A stretch of DNA of 64,000 nucleotides. Source: Stropharia rugosoannulata. Taxonomy: Eukaryota; Basidiomycota; Agaricomycetes; Agaricales; Strophariaceae. The stretch's first letter is position 1. Each line of letters begins with the position of its first letter. The notes under the pieces were generated by a model. That model worked only from the letters and a program-made list of their open reading frames with translations, was not told the origin of the DNA and ran no database searches. The position numbers and the translations under genes were made by a program. Below are positions 46,567 to 57,971 of this stretch, piece by piece. The DNA lies in contig JANCIK010000011.1 in the NCBI GenBank assembly GCA_028532985.1, positions 2,294,001 to 2,358,000 of the forward strand, in the 5' to 3' direction.

Positions 46567-47691
46567 CTACAAAAAGGTGAATCTCGAGGGGCTAGCCAAC
46601 TCTTGAGGGATTTCATACGGATGGAATAACTCTGTGCATCGGCTAGTCCGATCATCGAAGGTAAGCGTACTTTCGGAAGCTGGCGAATTGTTGAAATTCA
46701 TGAACTACCCCGAGGCACTTAAATAGAAACCTCTAAATTCCAGGGTTGGCGCCTGTTGGCGCAGCATCAAAAGAGGCCTGTATTTCCAAGGGTTGATTGT
46801 TTATTCGGATACTAACAAACCGTAAGTATCTTCCCTTGCTCTTGTCGAGTCAGTGATTTCGGGAGGGATTAGCTATCAATTGTCGTTCAATAAATATACA
46901 CCTTTATCGCCAACCGGGGTACACCCAGCTATGTATCATGAAACAAAAATCAGTGATAACATACAGGCATACATTCATGCTATGTACATTACATGTTATG
47001 TTGTCTTTGTGTTCACGCGCATGGTTGAAGCTATGTGACGGCCATTCAATGAGTACTTCTTGTCTTGGCGCCTACTAGCCTCTAGGTATGACAAGGTTTT
47101 GAGTCCGGCGATAAACGTATATCATCTAAGTATGGAATCCTCAATCCGAAGTGAGCAGTAAACCCAAGGTATGAATGTATACTGTTTACTCATCAGTCGA
47201 TACCCCTGCCATCCAATTCCTCCTGCAAAAGGCACTCGTCGTCAGGCCGTTTCAAGTCCTCGGCGTCAGTGTACGTGAGCAAGGGGCATCGAAGTCTAAG
47301 CGAAGTTACGCTCAAGTCACGTCACCGCGTCATCCTCAGGTGCAGTGCGCACTTGGTCACGGTGCGCACCGCGGAACGCGAGTCGCGCCGCAGGAAAAGT
47401 TAAGGAAGAGCTGGGCGTGCTGGCAGACTAGCGCCACTGGATCGGCTCAGTCTAACCAGAAGCGCCTCTTAATTTCTAGAGTAGCTTGTATGTATATCAA
47501 CTTGTGTAAACGGCTTCAAAGTTGAAACCAACATAACACGGGTGAAACTAGACTAAGGAGTTTTCCTGCCCGTGCTGTGGGTCATTACTATGATAAGCTA
47601 GTATGCAATTAACAATTCCAAGTAAGTAATCAGAATGGGTAGATGGGTCAAAAAATGGGTGCAAAAACTTGCATAGCAAAGGGCCAAAGGG
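46567..47691. other. Spacer between cluster members 4 and 5 (part of duplicated unit)
   Basis: About 47160-47480 is similar in order and wording to 49790-50060, the matching position upstream of member 5. No gene supported. Confidence 0.45.
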
Positions 47692-49180
47692 CTAAGCCGA
47701 CATCACGCTAGCAGATCTAGCCCAGGCGCGTTGGCAGTACAGAATATTCTGGTGATCAGTACTGCTACTGGTAGAGGTACTATGTATACTTTCAACATCA
47801 GCACTACAATCCAGGCTTCCGTCATCCTCGACAGAACTTTCTCCAGTCCGGGTTTGCGACGGTTCTTCGCAACTATCGAGAGGACGTTCGCTGTGTATCG
47901 GACTTGCTCTTGCCTCAGTGGGGACTTGACGGGGGTCTTCGTTAGCAATATACCCAGTGTGCGACCACACAGCTACCAGGGATATTCCACTATCGTACTC
48001 GGAGGCGGAAGATGCCAGTATTGCAGGGCCAGGGTCAGGTACTTGATCAGCTAAGGATCTCTGATACGACTGCCTCAGATTTTCGCTTTCCATAATAATT
48101 TGGTTATTCTCCAAAAGGGATGGAAACGTCAGCCGTGCTAGACATTTCGAGCGACATTCAAACGACCCACCGAGAGCAACAGGATAGTGAGCGGCCAACT
48201 GAGTAAGCGTAGAGACAAAGGTCAAGATTACACGCGAATTATAGTCCAAGCAACGTCCCTTACGCAAACATGACATCCACTCTGAAAAGTTGGATCCCGA
48301 ATGACAACCCGGGAGCAACAGCAAAGACGATACCTAGCCAATACTTAGCTGGGTAAAACGAAGCACGTTTTCATAGTTTACCATGTGCCGACAGCCTTAT
48401 CCATTTGTATGGAGACGATGCTAACATCTTGTTGTAATACGTAGGGCCTGGCATAGTGTAGCTAAGATGCCATGCTATCAGTTGACTAGAAAGTATTGGA
48501 GTACTGAAGACACCGATATAAACAATCTGGCAAAATGAAAAGTCAATCAGTTACTCACACTATGATGAAGAGATAACGGGGTATAGAAGTGGTGTTGCAG
48601 TAGCCGTCAAATACAAGCCCATTTAGCGTTTTTAAACCGGAGACGAGTGTGATAACCAATTCAAAAGCCACCAAAAGAGATATCACTAATAGAACCCTAT
48701 TAGAGCGGCGGCGGAGAAGATATGCTACATGTACTCAGTGCATAATGCATGACGGCTTACACATAAAGTAACAGTACTCACCTCGCCTCATGTTGTACTG
48801 ATAACCTAATAAATAAGTAATATAGAGAGCAATGGTCTGCAGCGCGAACCATCTCTTGCAGATGTGGTGAGGTAAAGGAGAAGTAAACGCTACCATGCGA
48901 ATGCGCAGGAAACAGATGAAGGTTGCCCTTATAACGGAGGTATATTGACAGCGCAGTACAGTTGAGAAAAAATAAAACATACAGCTGAAAGGCAGTGCTG
49001 AGGAATCGATTGGCAATATAAGTGATCTTGGAATGACGCATACGCAAACTGTTAATACGGTATGAAGATGGGTCAGCGATGGTATTACGATTGAAGTACG
49101 AGACATAGACCTTCCGATCAACGCGTATTCGTGAGGAATAGTGGCCAAGCAGTCATAGAGTACAACCACGAGAGCGGCCA
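47692..49180 (-). CDS. DUF6533-family seven-helix protein (cluster member 5)
   Basis: Minus-strand exon from 49180: 'AALVVVLYDCLATIPHEYAL' with 'IGR'. Then 'LRMRHSKITYIANRFLSTAF' (about 49050-48990), 'HHICKRWFALQTIALYITYL' with 'LGYQYNMRRG' (about 48870-48780), 'LLVISLLVAFELVITLVSGL' with 'FDGYCNTTSIPRYLFII' (about 48715-48560), 'VYIGVFSTPILSSQLIAWHL' ending 'KWIRLSAHG' (about 48530-48395), short exons 'VDVMFA' and 'WPLTILLLS', and a tail from about 48110 ('NNQIIMESENLRQS') ending 'QRAWARSASVMSA' at 47692. The tail is acidic and Ser/Thr-rich. The best-preserved member; first coding exon not placed. Closest to member 4. Confidence 0.75.
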
Positions 49181-50223
49181 CTACAGAAAAAGTGAGTCGC
49201 CAAAGGCTAGACAGCTACAAAAGATTGCATACAACACGAGTAGCTTTGTCCGTCGGTTAATTTGGTCATCCAAGGTAGTTCAAGGTGGTGGTTTTCTGAA
49301 GCTTATTGAATTTCCCCAAAGCCATTTTATATATAAACCATTCAACTCTGATGTATGTGCAATTGGTGTGATAAAAGGCGAGCCTGTGTTGCAAGGGTCG
49401 AACACTCATTCGAATATTGAATGGCACCGACAATTTCCCCAGGGGGACACTAAAACAAGCCTTATCTTCTCTAACTCTTGCTTATCGAGACAGTGAGGTC
49501 GGGAGCGACCCTATGAACAACTGAACAATGACAAGCATGCGAACAATATAACAAACTTGGGCTCAAAAGTAAGTTTAGTGACGTTATCCACGCATATATC
49601 CATGCAACTCACCATGAGCGACCGCCTTTGTAATTAATCAGTGTTTACGCGTTACGGTTGAGCAGCAGCACGAAAACATGTCTTCGGTGCCTACTGGTAC
49701 ATCCAGCAATCCTTTCAAAACCTCACGACGATTACCCGCCTTATATAACTAAGTTTGGCATTCTCAATCAAAGGTAAGCAAAACGCCGAAGACTGTATAC
49801 TGTTTAGTACTCACCAGTCGATCCCCCTGCAATCCTCAGATCATCCTGCAGAAGCGCTGGTTGTCAGGCCCGGGCGTTTCAAGACCTCAGGGTACCTCAG
49901 GGTACTTGTCGTGGTACAGTGCAAACCGGCTCCACGTCCGGAATTGCTGCAGCAAGTCACGCCACCGTATCTCCTTGAAGTGACTCGCGCCGCGGCGCAC
50001 GCAGGATACGCGCTCAAGTTGACCAGATGCGCCACTCGATTTCCAGTAGTGCTCTGTAATCAATTTCCTACAAATGCGAAACCAGACTAAGGAGCTTTCT
50101 GAATACCACCATATAATTGGCATTTGCGAATCTCTAGACGAATGAATTGCGATGATGTACAATGAGTGTGTATGCGCTACTGGTACAGTGGAAGAGACAT
50201 AGAGGAATAAAAAAATAAAGAAA
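49181..50223. other. Spacer between cluster member 5 and the F-box gene
   Basis: Carries the duplicated upstream block at 49790-50060 and the unplaced first exon of member 5. Nothing else supported. Confidence 0.35.
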
Positions 50224-52159
50224 TCAAGGATAAACCAGTGTCGGCATCGGCATGTTGTACATTTCGGCCCCAAACGCTGGCTGCTGGAAGATCTGAGGAG
50301 TGGGTTCGTACGACATACCCTCCGAGCTCTTCAGCAGCGGCTGCTGGAAGAGCATCGAGGCGCGGACGGCATTATCTCGCACGGCAACCACCATCGCTTC
50401 GTCCTCCTCCGAGTCCACAGTGCCTGCATCCGACTCGGCACTCTCATCAATCTCGCCCTCGCCCTCAACCGCACAGTCAAACTCGAGCAGGTCCAGCGGC
50501 GCCGCGCCGCACTTTGCCCGTTCCTGTTGCAGCACAGAAACATAGTACCGAGCCTCCTCCCGGGCCCGCTCCTCGTCGTCGGTGTCCCCGGGCAGATCAG
50601 AGCGCACGCCCACAACGCGCACGCGGCGGAGAGCAGGGCACACGCACTCGGTCTTCTGCGTGCGCGCGTGCGTCGCGGGGAGCAGTGCGCGGACCGTGCC
50701 TGCCGGCATGTTGTTTAGTGCCAGGCTGGCGAGGCTCGGGAGCGCGCGAAGGAATGCGTGCATGGACGACGGCAGCACCGGGATGCGCGTGAGGGTGAGC
50801 GCGGCGAGGTGCGGAAACGCCGGCTTTGTTGAATCCGAGGGGCTCTCGGAGAGCAGGGAAAGGATGTCCTCCACGGCTTGGTCCTCTGCGTCGTCGTCGC
50901 GCGCCCAGTGGCTCTTGTCTTGCAGGTCGAGCGTGCGTAGTTCCGGTGCGTTGAGTATTTCGAGGCATGCGATGCCTTCTTCAGGCGTCTGGTACCCGAG
51001 CGATAACGCACGTAGGGCTGCGAGTGTTATGCGCTCCTCAGCTGAGTCGCTTGGTTGATCGACACCCGACACCCGGGTGCCCGAACACCTTACGGACAGC
51101 GACTGCAGCTTCGGCACTGAAGCGAGAAGGCTGCGGTACTGTGCTGCAGCCGGGCGGACCTCCATGGAATGATACCGCAGAGTGAGGCTCTGTAACTTGC
51201 CCCCGCTCCGGAGGACAGCGGGCAGGGCATCCCAGTCTGCATGCACCCCTTCCAGGGCCAGGTGCATCAGTTTCGGCAGGACATTTCCGTTTGAAGATGC
51301 GCCAGCGAGGAACGGCGGGTCGCGCATGGCCTCGGGCTGGAACACGCCCCAGTAGCTCGGCAACTCATTGCACCGCATCAACGCGATGCGTTCGAGCATT
51401 GGTGCACCCTGAGCAGCGAGCGCAGGGTTGAGCAGGCGCAGTGCGGCGTGCATGGGCGCCCAGGTGTCTGTAAGGATCGCGAGGCTCCGCCAGCGGTGCA
51501 GGTGCGGCAGGAGCAACGAAAGTGCGGTAACCATGTGTGATGGGGTAAAGGGTGGCGGAACGAGGTCCTCCGTTGTATCCATGGTCAACTCGTCCTCATT
51601 GTCCGTGGTATCTGTTGGCTGGGCGAACTGGCCGACACTGAAAGAAACAGATAAAATTAATTATCTACCGCATGTAACAACATGCTCGAGCGACTCACCC
51701 GTCTTCCGTCCAGTTCCACTCCGGATCGCGTGCATCAATGACGATGTTTAGTGGGTATCCTCTCGACCTTTGCAGACATGTTTCCAGGAGCGTCGTGTCG
51801 AGCTCCAGGCTCTCCGAACCGTCCTCTTTGTTCCTCACAACAACCAGCATCTCCTCCGTCACGCACACATCCGCCCAGAGGCTTGCTTGGTCCAGGATCA
51901 CCGCACGCCAGCGGCGACACACCGTCGCCAAGCGTATGGTGCAAAGTAGGCCGAACGGGTTGAGAGCGATGGGGTCGTTCTTGCAGTCGTCGCCACTGAA
52001 GTCTTTGTCGTCATTGGGTAGGGATGGGGTGGGTTCTGCACCCGCCGCATTGCTGTCAGCTGAAAGGGCGCAGAGAGAGAAGATCTCAGAGAGCAGCTCG
52101 ATCGGCAGGCGAGATATGGGTGACACCGCATTGCTCATTCTAGCTTGTGTATTGAACAT
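50224..52159 (-). CDS. F-box protein with leucine-rich C-terminal half
   Basis: Substrate receptor of an SCF ubiquitin ligase (inferred from the F-box). Exons 52159-51699 and 51637-50224 with a 61-nt intron; 624 residues. F-box at residues ~12-80: 'ISRLPIELLSEIFSLC', then after an inserted acidic loop 'LATVCRRWRAVILDQASLWA'. The C-terminal part has irregular Leu repeats ('LPKLMHLALEGVHADWDALP', 'KLQSLTLRYHSMEV', 'PHLAALTLTRIPVLPSSMHA'), as in the large Agaricomycete F-box family, then an acidic segment and a hydrophobic tail 'MYNMPMPTLVYP'. Coding GC content is visibly higher than in the neighbouring receptor cluster. Substrate unknown. Confidence 0.88.
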
Positions 52160-54169
52160 AGTGTATGAGCCACTGAGTGACTTGTTGGGTAGTTTGTGGG
52201 TAATGTGATGGTCGAGACCAGGCAGTTAGAAACGATGAAAGACGGGATCGTGGAAGAGCGCATATTAAGTATCCATACGCCTATTATCTATGCATATTGT
52301 CTCTGCGGCAGAACAAAAAGACAAAAGGTGACGGGACATTGAATTGAATACAGTTCCGGACCTCTAGGTGCGCAAGAATAGCCTGCGGTTGCTTCCATGG
52401 CATGACGCAGGGAACAACTAGCCTGCTTAGAGTAGATCATATCGGGTGCTGTATAGTCTTATTGTCCCGCCCGGCTGAATATGGGTAGGACGCCAGGCGA
52501 CGGCAGGAAGCGGTTGGGTAATCACAATAAGACGGCGGGGCCTGTAATATCTTGCTCGCGTAGATTATGCGCCGTATATACTAGGAAACTAGAAAGAAAT
52601 TTCATAGTTCATGATAAGTTTTTTGTATATAAGATCTACTGACCTACAGCCAGTCGTCTGAGGGCAGCAGGTGTTTTGAAAATGAGCAGGGCTCTGCGAG
52701 GCCTGGGACAAAGGGGAGACCAAGTTTGGTAGTTGGAACTTTGCAGAAATCAACCACAGACTCCCACGGGTGTCGCGTAGATCAGATACACGCAATCCAG
52801 CCTGGCTCCGATTTGTTGTGCACAGCTGATAATAAGCATTGCGGAGACTTACGCTGGAAGTATTCTCCAAATAATAAAGCTACATACTACTCTCACTTTC
52901 TCCGAGAGGCCTTGCATGAACAATCACTTCTTCCGCCTGCACTTGGCTTAGAAACAGGGGCCATAGTACGCGCGTGGGGGCGCGCAACGTCGGCTGGTCA
53001 GGTGGTGCTGACATGCCCGACTGGCCCAGTAGTTACCTAGGTATTGCTAGCTGGCTAATCTACGCCCGAGGTTTGTCCATACCGCGATAAAGGTGCGCTG
53101 CAACGGTGGCCAATGCGACGGTATGTGCTGGGTATTACGCTGTCGTCGCAACAGTGATTATAGGACGCTACCCATGGCCAGTGTATGTTACAAAGAGCCG
53201 GCGTATTGAGTTGCCGCTACCGCTCTAGAACGTTGAAAATGAGTGATTTTGGTGTATGGGATAAGCTCGAATACAAGCAGCATTCCGTTCGTTGTTAAGA
53301 AAAACATCGTCCGTTGTCCCCAATATCCTTCAAGCCTGAGAGAGTATACTTATACTCATTGTTTCAGTCCATTGCTTCAATCTTAGGAAACGTACACAAG
53401 ATACTACGCGTGAGGATGCAGTACTTAACCCAGGTAATATTATTTTACCATGACAATCTAAACCACCAATTATCAGCTGGTACTAGGCAGCAAAAAATTA
53501 TGAATCGCTATGTAAATGGACCACAGAAAGTAATAGACTCACGTACAACAACACTCTGACTATAGAGCAATGGCACGGGCGCTTAGAGTACGCGTGATGT
53601 AGATATATGTCGGAACAGGCGCATGTAATCATTCCGCTCATGGGCAGATCGACCCTGCCACTATGTGCTCACTCTCATCACTTACTCATAATGCGACCTG
53701 AAACGCCTACCTATACAAAAACATATGTAACCATTTCGAACTCAAATGGTTCTAAACCAATGCCAAGGCCTTCCGGGCCGTGGGCGCTTAATCTCTCTAA
53801 AAGACTCTACTTAATTGACGGAGCAAAGCCCAGCTATAATTATCGAATCACCATCAGAAACGTCTTCAATCGCATCGTCAGCAAGTCTAAGCAAACAATT
53901 TGTATTCGACTCTGACTAAATGCTACAGTACAGTAACAACTAAAGCATACCATGATAACTGTGGGTATACCGAATTATGATACTAATGATATAATGTAAT
54001 AAAAAAGGTTCTATGGGGGACTGCGGGAGATGCCTGGAGTGAAATATAATGTAGTAGATAGATACGACCATTGGACGGTGTTGGATGGGGGTAGATGAAT
54101 TATGCAGATATTCGTGAGCAAAGCATTGAGACGTGAAAATGTGTGTGAATGTCGGAATGGGTCAGTAAC
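52160..54169. other. 2-kb intergenic region
   Basis: No gene supported. An open frame at 53607-53915 starts with ATG but has no domain, no splice partner and no coding bias I can see. It contains the F-box promoter and the 3' flank of the MFS gene. Confidence 0.4.
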
Positions 54170-56276
54170 TTAGGCAGCGACGGCGCCGCGTTTCTCATTT
54201 TCTTCATCTTCTTTTAGTTGTTTGGCGATACGCAGATCCTGGTAAGATGTGTCAGAAGGTACGCACACTATCTCAAGGAGAAAAACTTACAATACAGGGC
54301 GAGAACGTGCTTCGTTCTCTTATCCGGGGCCCGTACTTGTAGAACAGGAACGGCGACGGTGCGAAGACAAGGGCAACAAGGCCGATTAGGGTACACGCCC
54401 AGTTAACACCCAACTTGGTAAACATCTGCACAGTGAACAGCGGGAAGGCAGCTGCGACGGCAGACCGCACAACAGTATTGGCGGCAAATGCTGATGCGCT
54501 GAACATGAGGTATGTGTCAACAAGATAGCTCTGATTCTGATGTCAGCATGTATTATTTGAAAGCATCATGTTGTATACGCACCATGAATGACATGAAAAT
54601 CAAGCTGATTCCAGTACCGACGGCGATGGTGCTGATACCAGGAACATACCAAGGGACGCTGGCATACTCTCCCGTCCAACCGAGCCAAAAGATTCCAACG
54701 ACTAGAAGGGGGCTGCCAAGCATCGCTCCGAAAAGCCTCTGCTCGGGAGGCGGGAAGCCCTTCCATTTAACAATGAGCTGTGGGTAATGCGAAGTCGTGT
54801 ACAGATTGATCAGGGAGCCAATAGTTGTACCAATGCCGACTCCAATAAAAATTAGGCCATCTTCTGCGATGGTGAACCGCCTTCGTACAATAAAGATAAT
54901 AGGGAATGCCTGGAACACTGCAGAGACAAAAGCGTCAGAACGAAGTCACTTAAAGCTAAAGGAAATCACGAGACATACGAGCATAAAGTAGCCCATACAC
55001 TATGGACAGATACGCCGTGATAAGAATAAGAATTGGTTCCATGGACAGCATGATGAATGGTCGGAAGAGCGTGCGGTGTACGACGCCTTTCATCGACCAA
55101 TCCTGCTTTTCATGTTCCGCAAATATCTCCTTTGTGGCTTCAGGATCAGCCTTGCGTAGCCGTTTCGTCTTCCTGAGCAGGAGAATGGGTGCATATGTTT
55201 CCGGGAGCAAGGGAATCATGATAAGGGTGCAAACACCAGCAAAGATAAACATGACCCAGAAAACCCATCTCCAAGATGTGCCGCTCTGGATGATACTGAA
55301 TTATTCATAAGGATATCGTCCTTAAACTCGTGAATAAAGAGACACTTACTAGCCACTAATGATTGGGCCAAGGACAGGGCCAAGGAAAACACTGGCAGTG
55401 AACAAGCTTGTAGCCGGTCCACGACCAACCGCTGACCAGATATCGGCAATGACACCTACAAACACAATCAACAAAATTGATCCGTTTTACGAGACATATT
55501 GTACATACCTCCCGAGTTAGTCAAAGGGGCGACTGCGAAAAAACCTGATAGGAACCGAGTAACAAGCAGGGTCTGCATGTTTTTTGCCGTGGCTTGACCG
55601 ATGATGAATAATGTGTACAGTGTCATAGACACGAGATATATGCGCTTCCTTCCGAATACTTCACTGCCGGGGCCCCAGAACAAAGGCTAATGATAGATCA
55701 GAGACTAGAACACCCAAAAGGAGTCGAAATGACGTACCCCAAACACATAACCAAGCAGGAAAGTCGTTGTAACAAGGTACGAAACCTCTTTACTGGTGTG
55801 GAACTCAGCCATTATGTGTGCGGATGCAGATGATGGAGCCGAAGACGCAAAAGTCCTGAAAAAAGGTATGTCAGCTGGGTCAGCAATATGGAAGCCTAAC
55901 AGGATACATACACATTGACGGTCATGATGATACACACGACGGTGATGAGCCACTTGTACGAAGTGCTCCAATTTTGGGGGTTTTCTGGGTCGTCTGGACC
56001 GTCCCAGGTGACCATGTTGGGGTCTTTAGCAGGCAGCGCAGGCACGGATACGCTTTTTTGCCGTGGGGGTGGGTCGCGCGGTTCATCTCCACCATATCGT
56101 TCAATTTCTTCTTCTCCTCGAGATGTCAGCTCTTCTAGGGGCGAAGAGGTGGTTGGCGCGTAATTTTCTGACTTGGTCTTTTCATTGGGAGGCGAAGGAG
56201 TCGGCTCGAGGAACGTGAATGACGACCGCGTTGAATTTACGACTGTAGGCGGCTCGGCAACGTCCAGACGAGACAT
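54170..56276 (-). CDS. MFS transporter, DHA1 drug/polyamine:H+ antiporter type
   Basis: Twelve-helix plasma-membrane exporter. ATG 56276; about 110-residue acidic cytosolic N-terminus ending '[20 protein letters not shown]', the classic pre-TM1 block of Tpo1/Flr1-like DHA1 transporters. TM1 '[12 protein letters not shown]'; '[17 protein letters not shown]'; motif A region '[20 protein letters not shown]'; motif C-like '[16 protein letters not shown]'; '[20 protein letters not shown]' with '[14 protein letters not shown]'; and late helices '[20 protein letters not shown]' and '[20 protein letters not shown]'. The C-terminal exon '[15 protein letters not shown]' ends at 54170. About eight introns. 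All membrane segments read through, so it is probably functional. Substrate cannot be told. Confidence 0.92.
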
Positions 56277-57203
56277 TGCAGAGGAGGATAGAAGTGAGTG
56301 GAGAAAAATGAACGAGGGTTATATTCTCCGTGGCCATTGTGGGCTTTATGTGTCTTTTCCTGACAAAATAAATTCCACCGGATAGCGAATGGGTAACTAA
56401 CCGAGCTGCACATTGTTGCGGAGATGACGAATGCGGATCGGATTGTCCAAGATCATGCTGGAAAAGCGCCTCCAGTAACATCGCCGAAGTGTTCATTTTG
56501 CGTCATGGTTGAATAGTCACCGTCTTATGCATGTCATCCGCTGTTTAATAGGTGTCCACCGCGACCGCCGCGTCCTTAAGACAAGCTCCTGCGAACGCCA
56601 CAGCGGTTCGACCCACTCCGAGCTTGTATATGCCGGATAAAACCAGGTTTGTCAGATGTAGAGTCACATATGCTCCATGCCGATGCAGAGCGGCATCCCG
56701 ACACAAAGCGGAATATCTCTGCACCGCCTGCACCTCGGCCATTCTACACAAAATGTCGCACATAAGAGGGACCACTTCTTGTCAATACCTGATTTGTACC
56801 ATCTGTCAGCATATGCAAGTCTCAGACGGCCATTATGAATCTTTCAGATGTCGAAAGGCTAAAACGTGAGTGTCCGAGGCGTCGCAAGTCGCAGCAGCTT
56901 CATGAAAGAGGATGACTGTTTAGAGACAGCGTGTGCAATCAAATGGCCCCGGTGCGCCAAGGCCGCGCCTGGTCCCGGCAACCGGTATTTTATTTCCCGG
57001 ACCACCTCGCGTCTCCTCGCGTGTGGTTTGCGGCAGTTCGGAGCGGCTTGCAGTTGAACTGGGCGCTTATTGCAATACGATTGACCTCATCACATTGGAT
57101 CACATATATAAGTAGTGTACCTACGCAACCTATGAATACATCGAAATGATGGAAAGAACCAATTGGCAGTAACAAATCGATATGCTTAATTAAGAAAGAC
57201 AGC
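56277..57203. other. Intergenic, MFS upstream
   Basis: No gene supported; short overlapping frames on both strands only. Confidence 0.4.
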
Positions 57204-57458
57204 TCAACGGGTTCTCTTTTTGTAACGCCCCCCGCGAGCTGCCTCCTTGCTGACCTCCTCCTTTTTCTTCCTATGCATCTCCGACGCTTTCGCATTAATA
57301 GCAGAAACCTCTTGTGTATTGGGGAACCCAATATCCCAGTAGCCCGGAGGCGTAGGTGCGCGAGCCCAGTTATGTCGATGTCTTGAAATGGCTTTCTTAT
57401 GTGATTCGATATTCACTTGTCGTCCTTTCCGGGGAGAGCTAGTCGGAGATCGCCACAA
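57204..57458 (-). pseudogene. Orphan C-terminal fragment of CtIP/Ctp1/Sae2 endonuclease activator
   Basis: Open minus-strand run with no ATG, ending TGA 57206-57204. The text 'SRHRHNWARAPTPPGYWDIG' then 'FPNTQEVSAINAKASEMHRK' matches the diagnostic C-terminal block of CtIP/Ctp1/Sae2 (SRHR..P..P..[FY]W..GFP.TQ), which activates MRN/X nuclease in DNA end resection. A basic tail 'GGRYKKRTR' follows. The upstream zinc-binding CxxC region and the N-terminal coiled coil are not found in the next 500 bp, which is repeat-rich. So this is a truncated copy, or the last exon after a long or disrupted intron. Frame and motif are undamaged, suggesting recent separation. Confidence 0.7.
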
Positions 57459-57502
57459 AGGTGGTTTAAATGCGCCTTAGGCACGTTTTTTTAAAATGTG
57501 AT

Positions 57503-57925
57503 AATAAATGTGCAAACGGACGCCCATATTCCAACAGAGAAGCGAGATCTATAAAGCTAAGTTACATTGAAAAAACAAGGTATAAGGTTGATATAAGGAG
57601 TCAATCCAGTGCCAAGTCGTGGTGCTCAGTGTTGCGGCCTTTAATGATTCTCTTTGAAATGCGGCATTGGCACATTGTGATGCGCATCATTCCCACATTT
57701 GCGGGCCATTCAATGAGTTGTGCGCCCTACGCATTTTGAAATGCGGACCATATTTGCTTTGTGCGCATTGCACATTTTGAAATGCGGACCGTGTTTGAAT
57801 GATGCACTTTGCAAACTTTGAAATGCGCACCATTTATTCAATAATGTGGACCAGACTAACAAATATAAGGTAAAGAAAATCTCCGATTTTTTATTTGATA
57901 TTAAATGTGCAAACGGACGCCCATA
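57503..57925. repeat. Repeat-rich block beside the CtIP fragment
   Basis: A 22-bp direct repeat, AAATGTGCAAACGGACGCCC plus AT, lies at about 57506 and 57903. Between its copies is a degenerate ~41-bp tandem repeat beginning TTGAAATGCGnACC at about 57736, 57778 and 57819, with a weaker unit near 57654. No coding potential. Confidence 0.6.
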
Positions 57926-57971
57926 AATATTAGCCTCTATTACAGGACCTGCTATGTATGGGCCATATATT

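Larger units (their letters stand above)
45081..50090 (-). repeat. Tandem segmental duplication, two units of about 2.6 kb
   Basis: Gene ends are 2,611 bp apart (45081, 47692). A matching upstream block ('tatactgttta..cagtcgat..ccctgc') is about 2,618 bp apart (47178, 49796). The unit therefore includes each gene plus about 1 kb of upstream DNA. Divergence is substantial in spacers and lower in exons. Confidence 0.65.

Noticed and set aside
50238..50792. 184-codon plus-strand frame over the F-box gene
   Set aside because: GC-rich antisense shadow: Arg/Pro/Ala-rich with no domain, while the minus-strand F-box frame is strongly supported.
53607..53915. 102-codon frame in the F-box/MFS intergenic region
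   Set aside because: ATG-initiated but with random-looking composition and no neighbours in frame.
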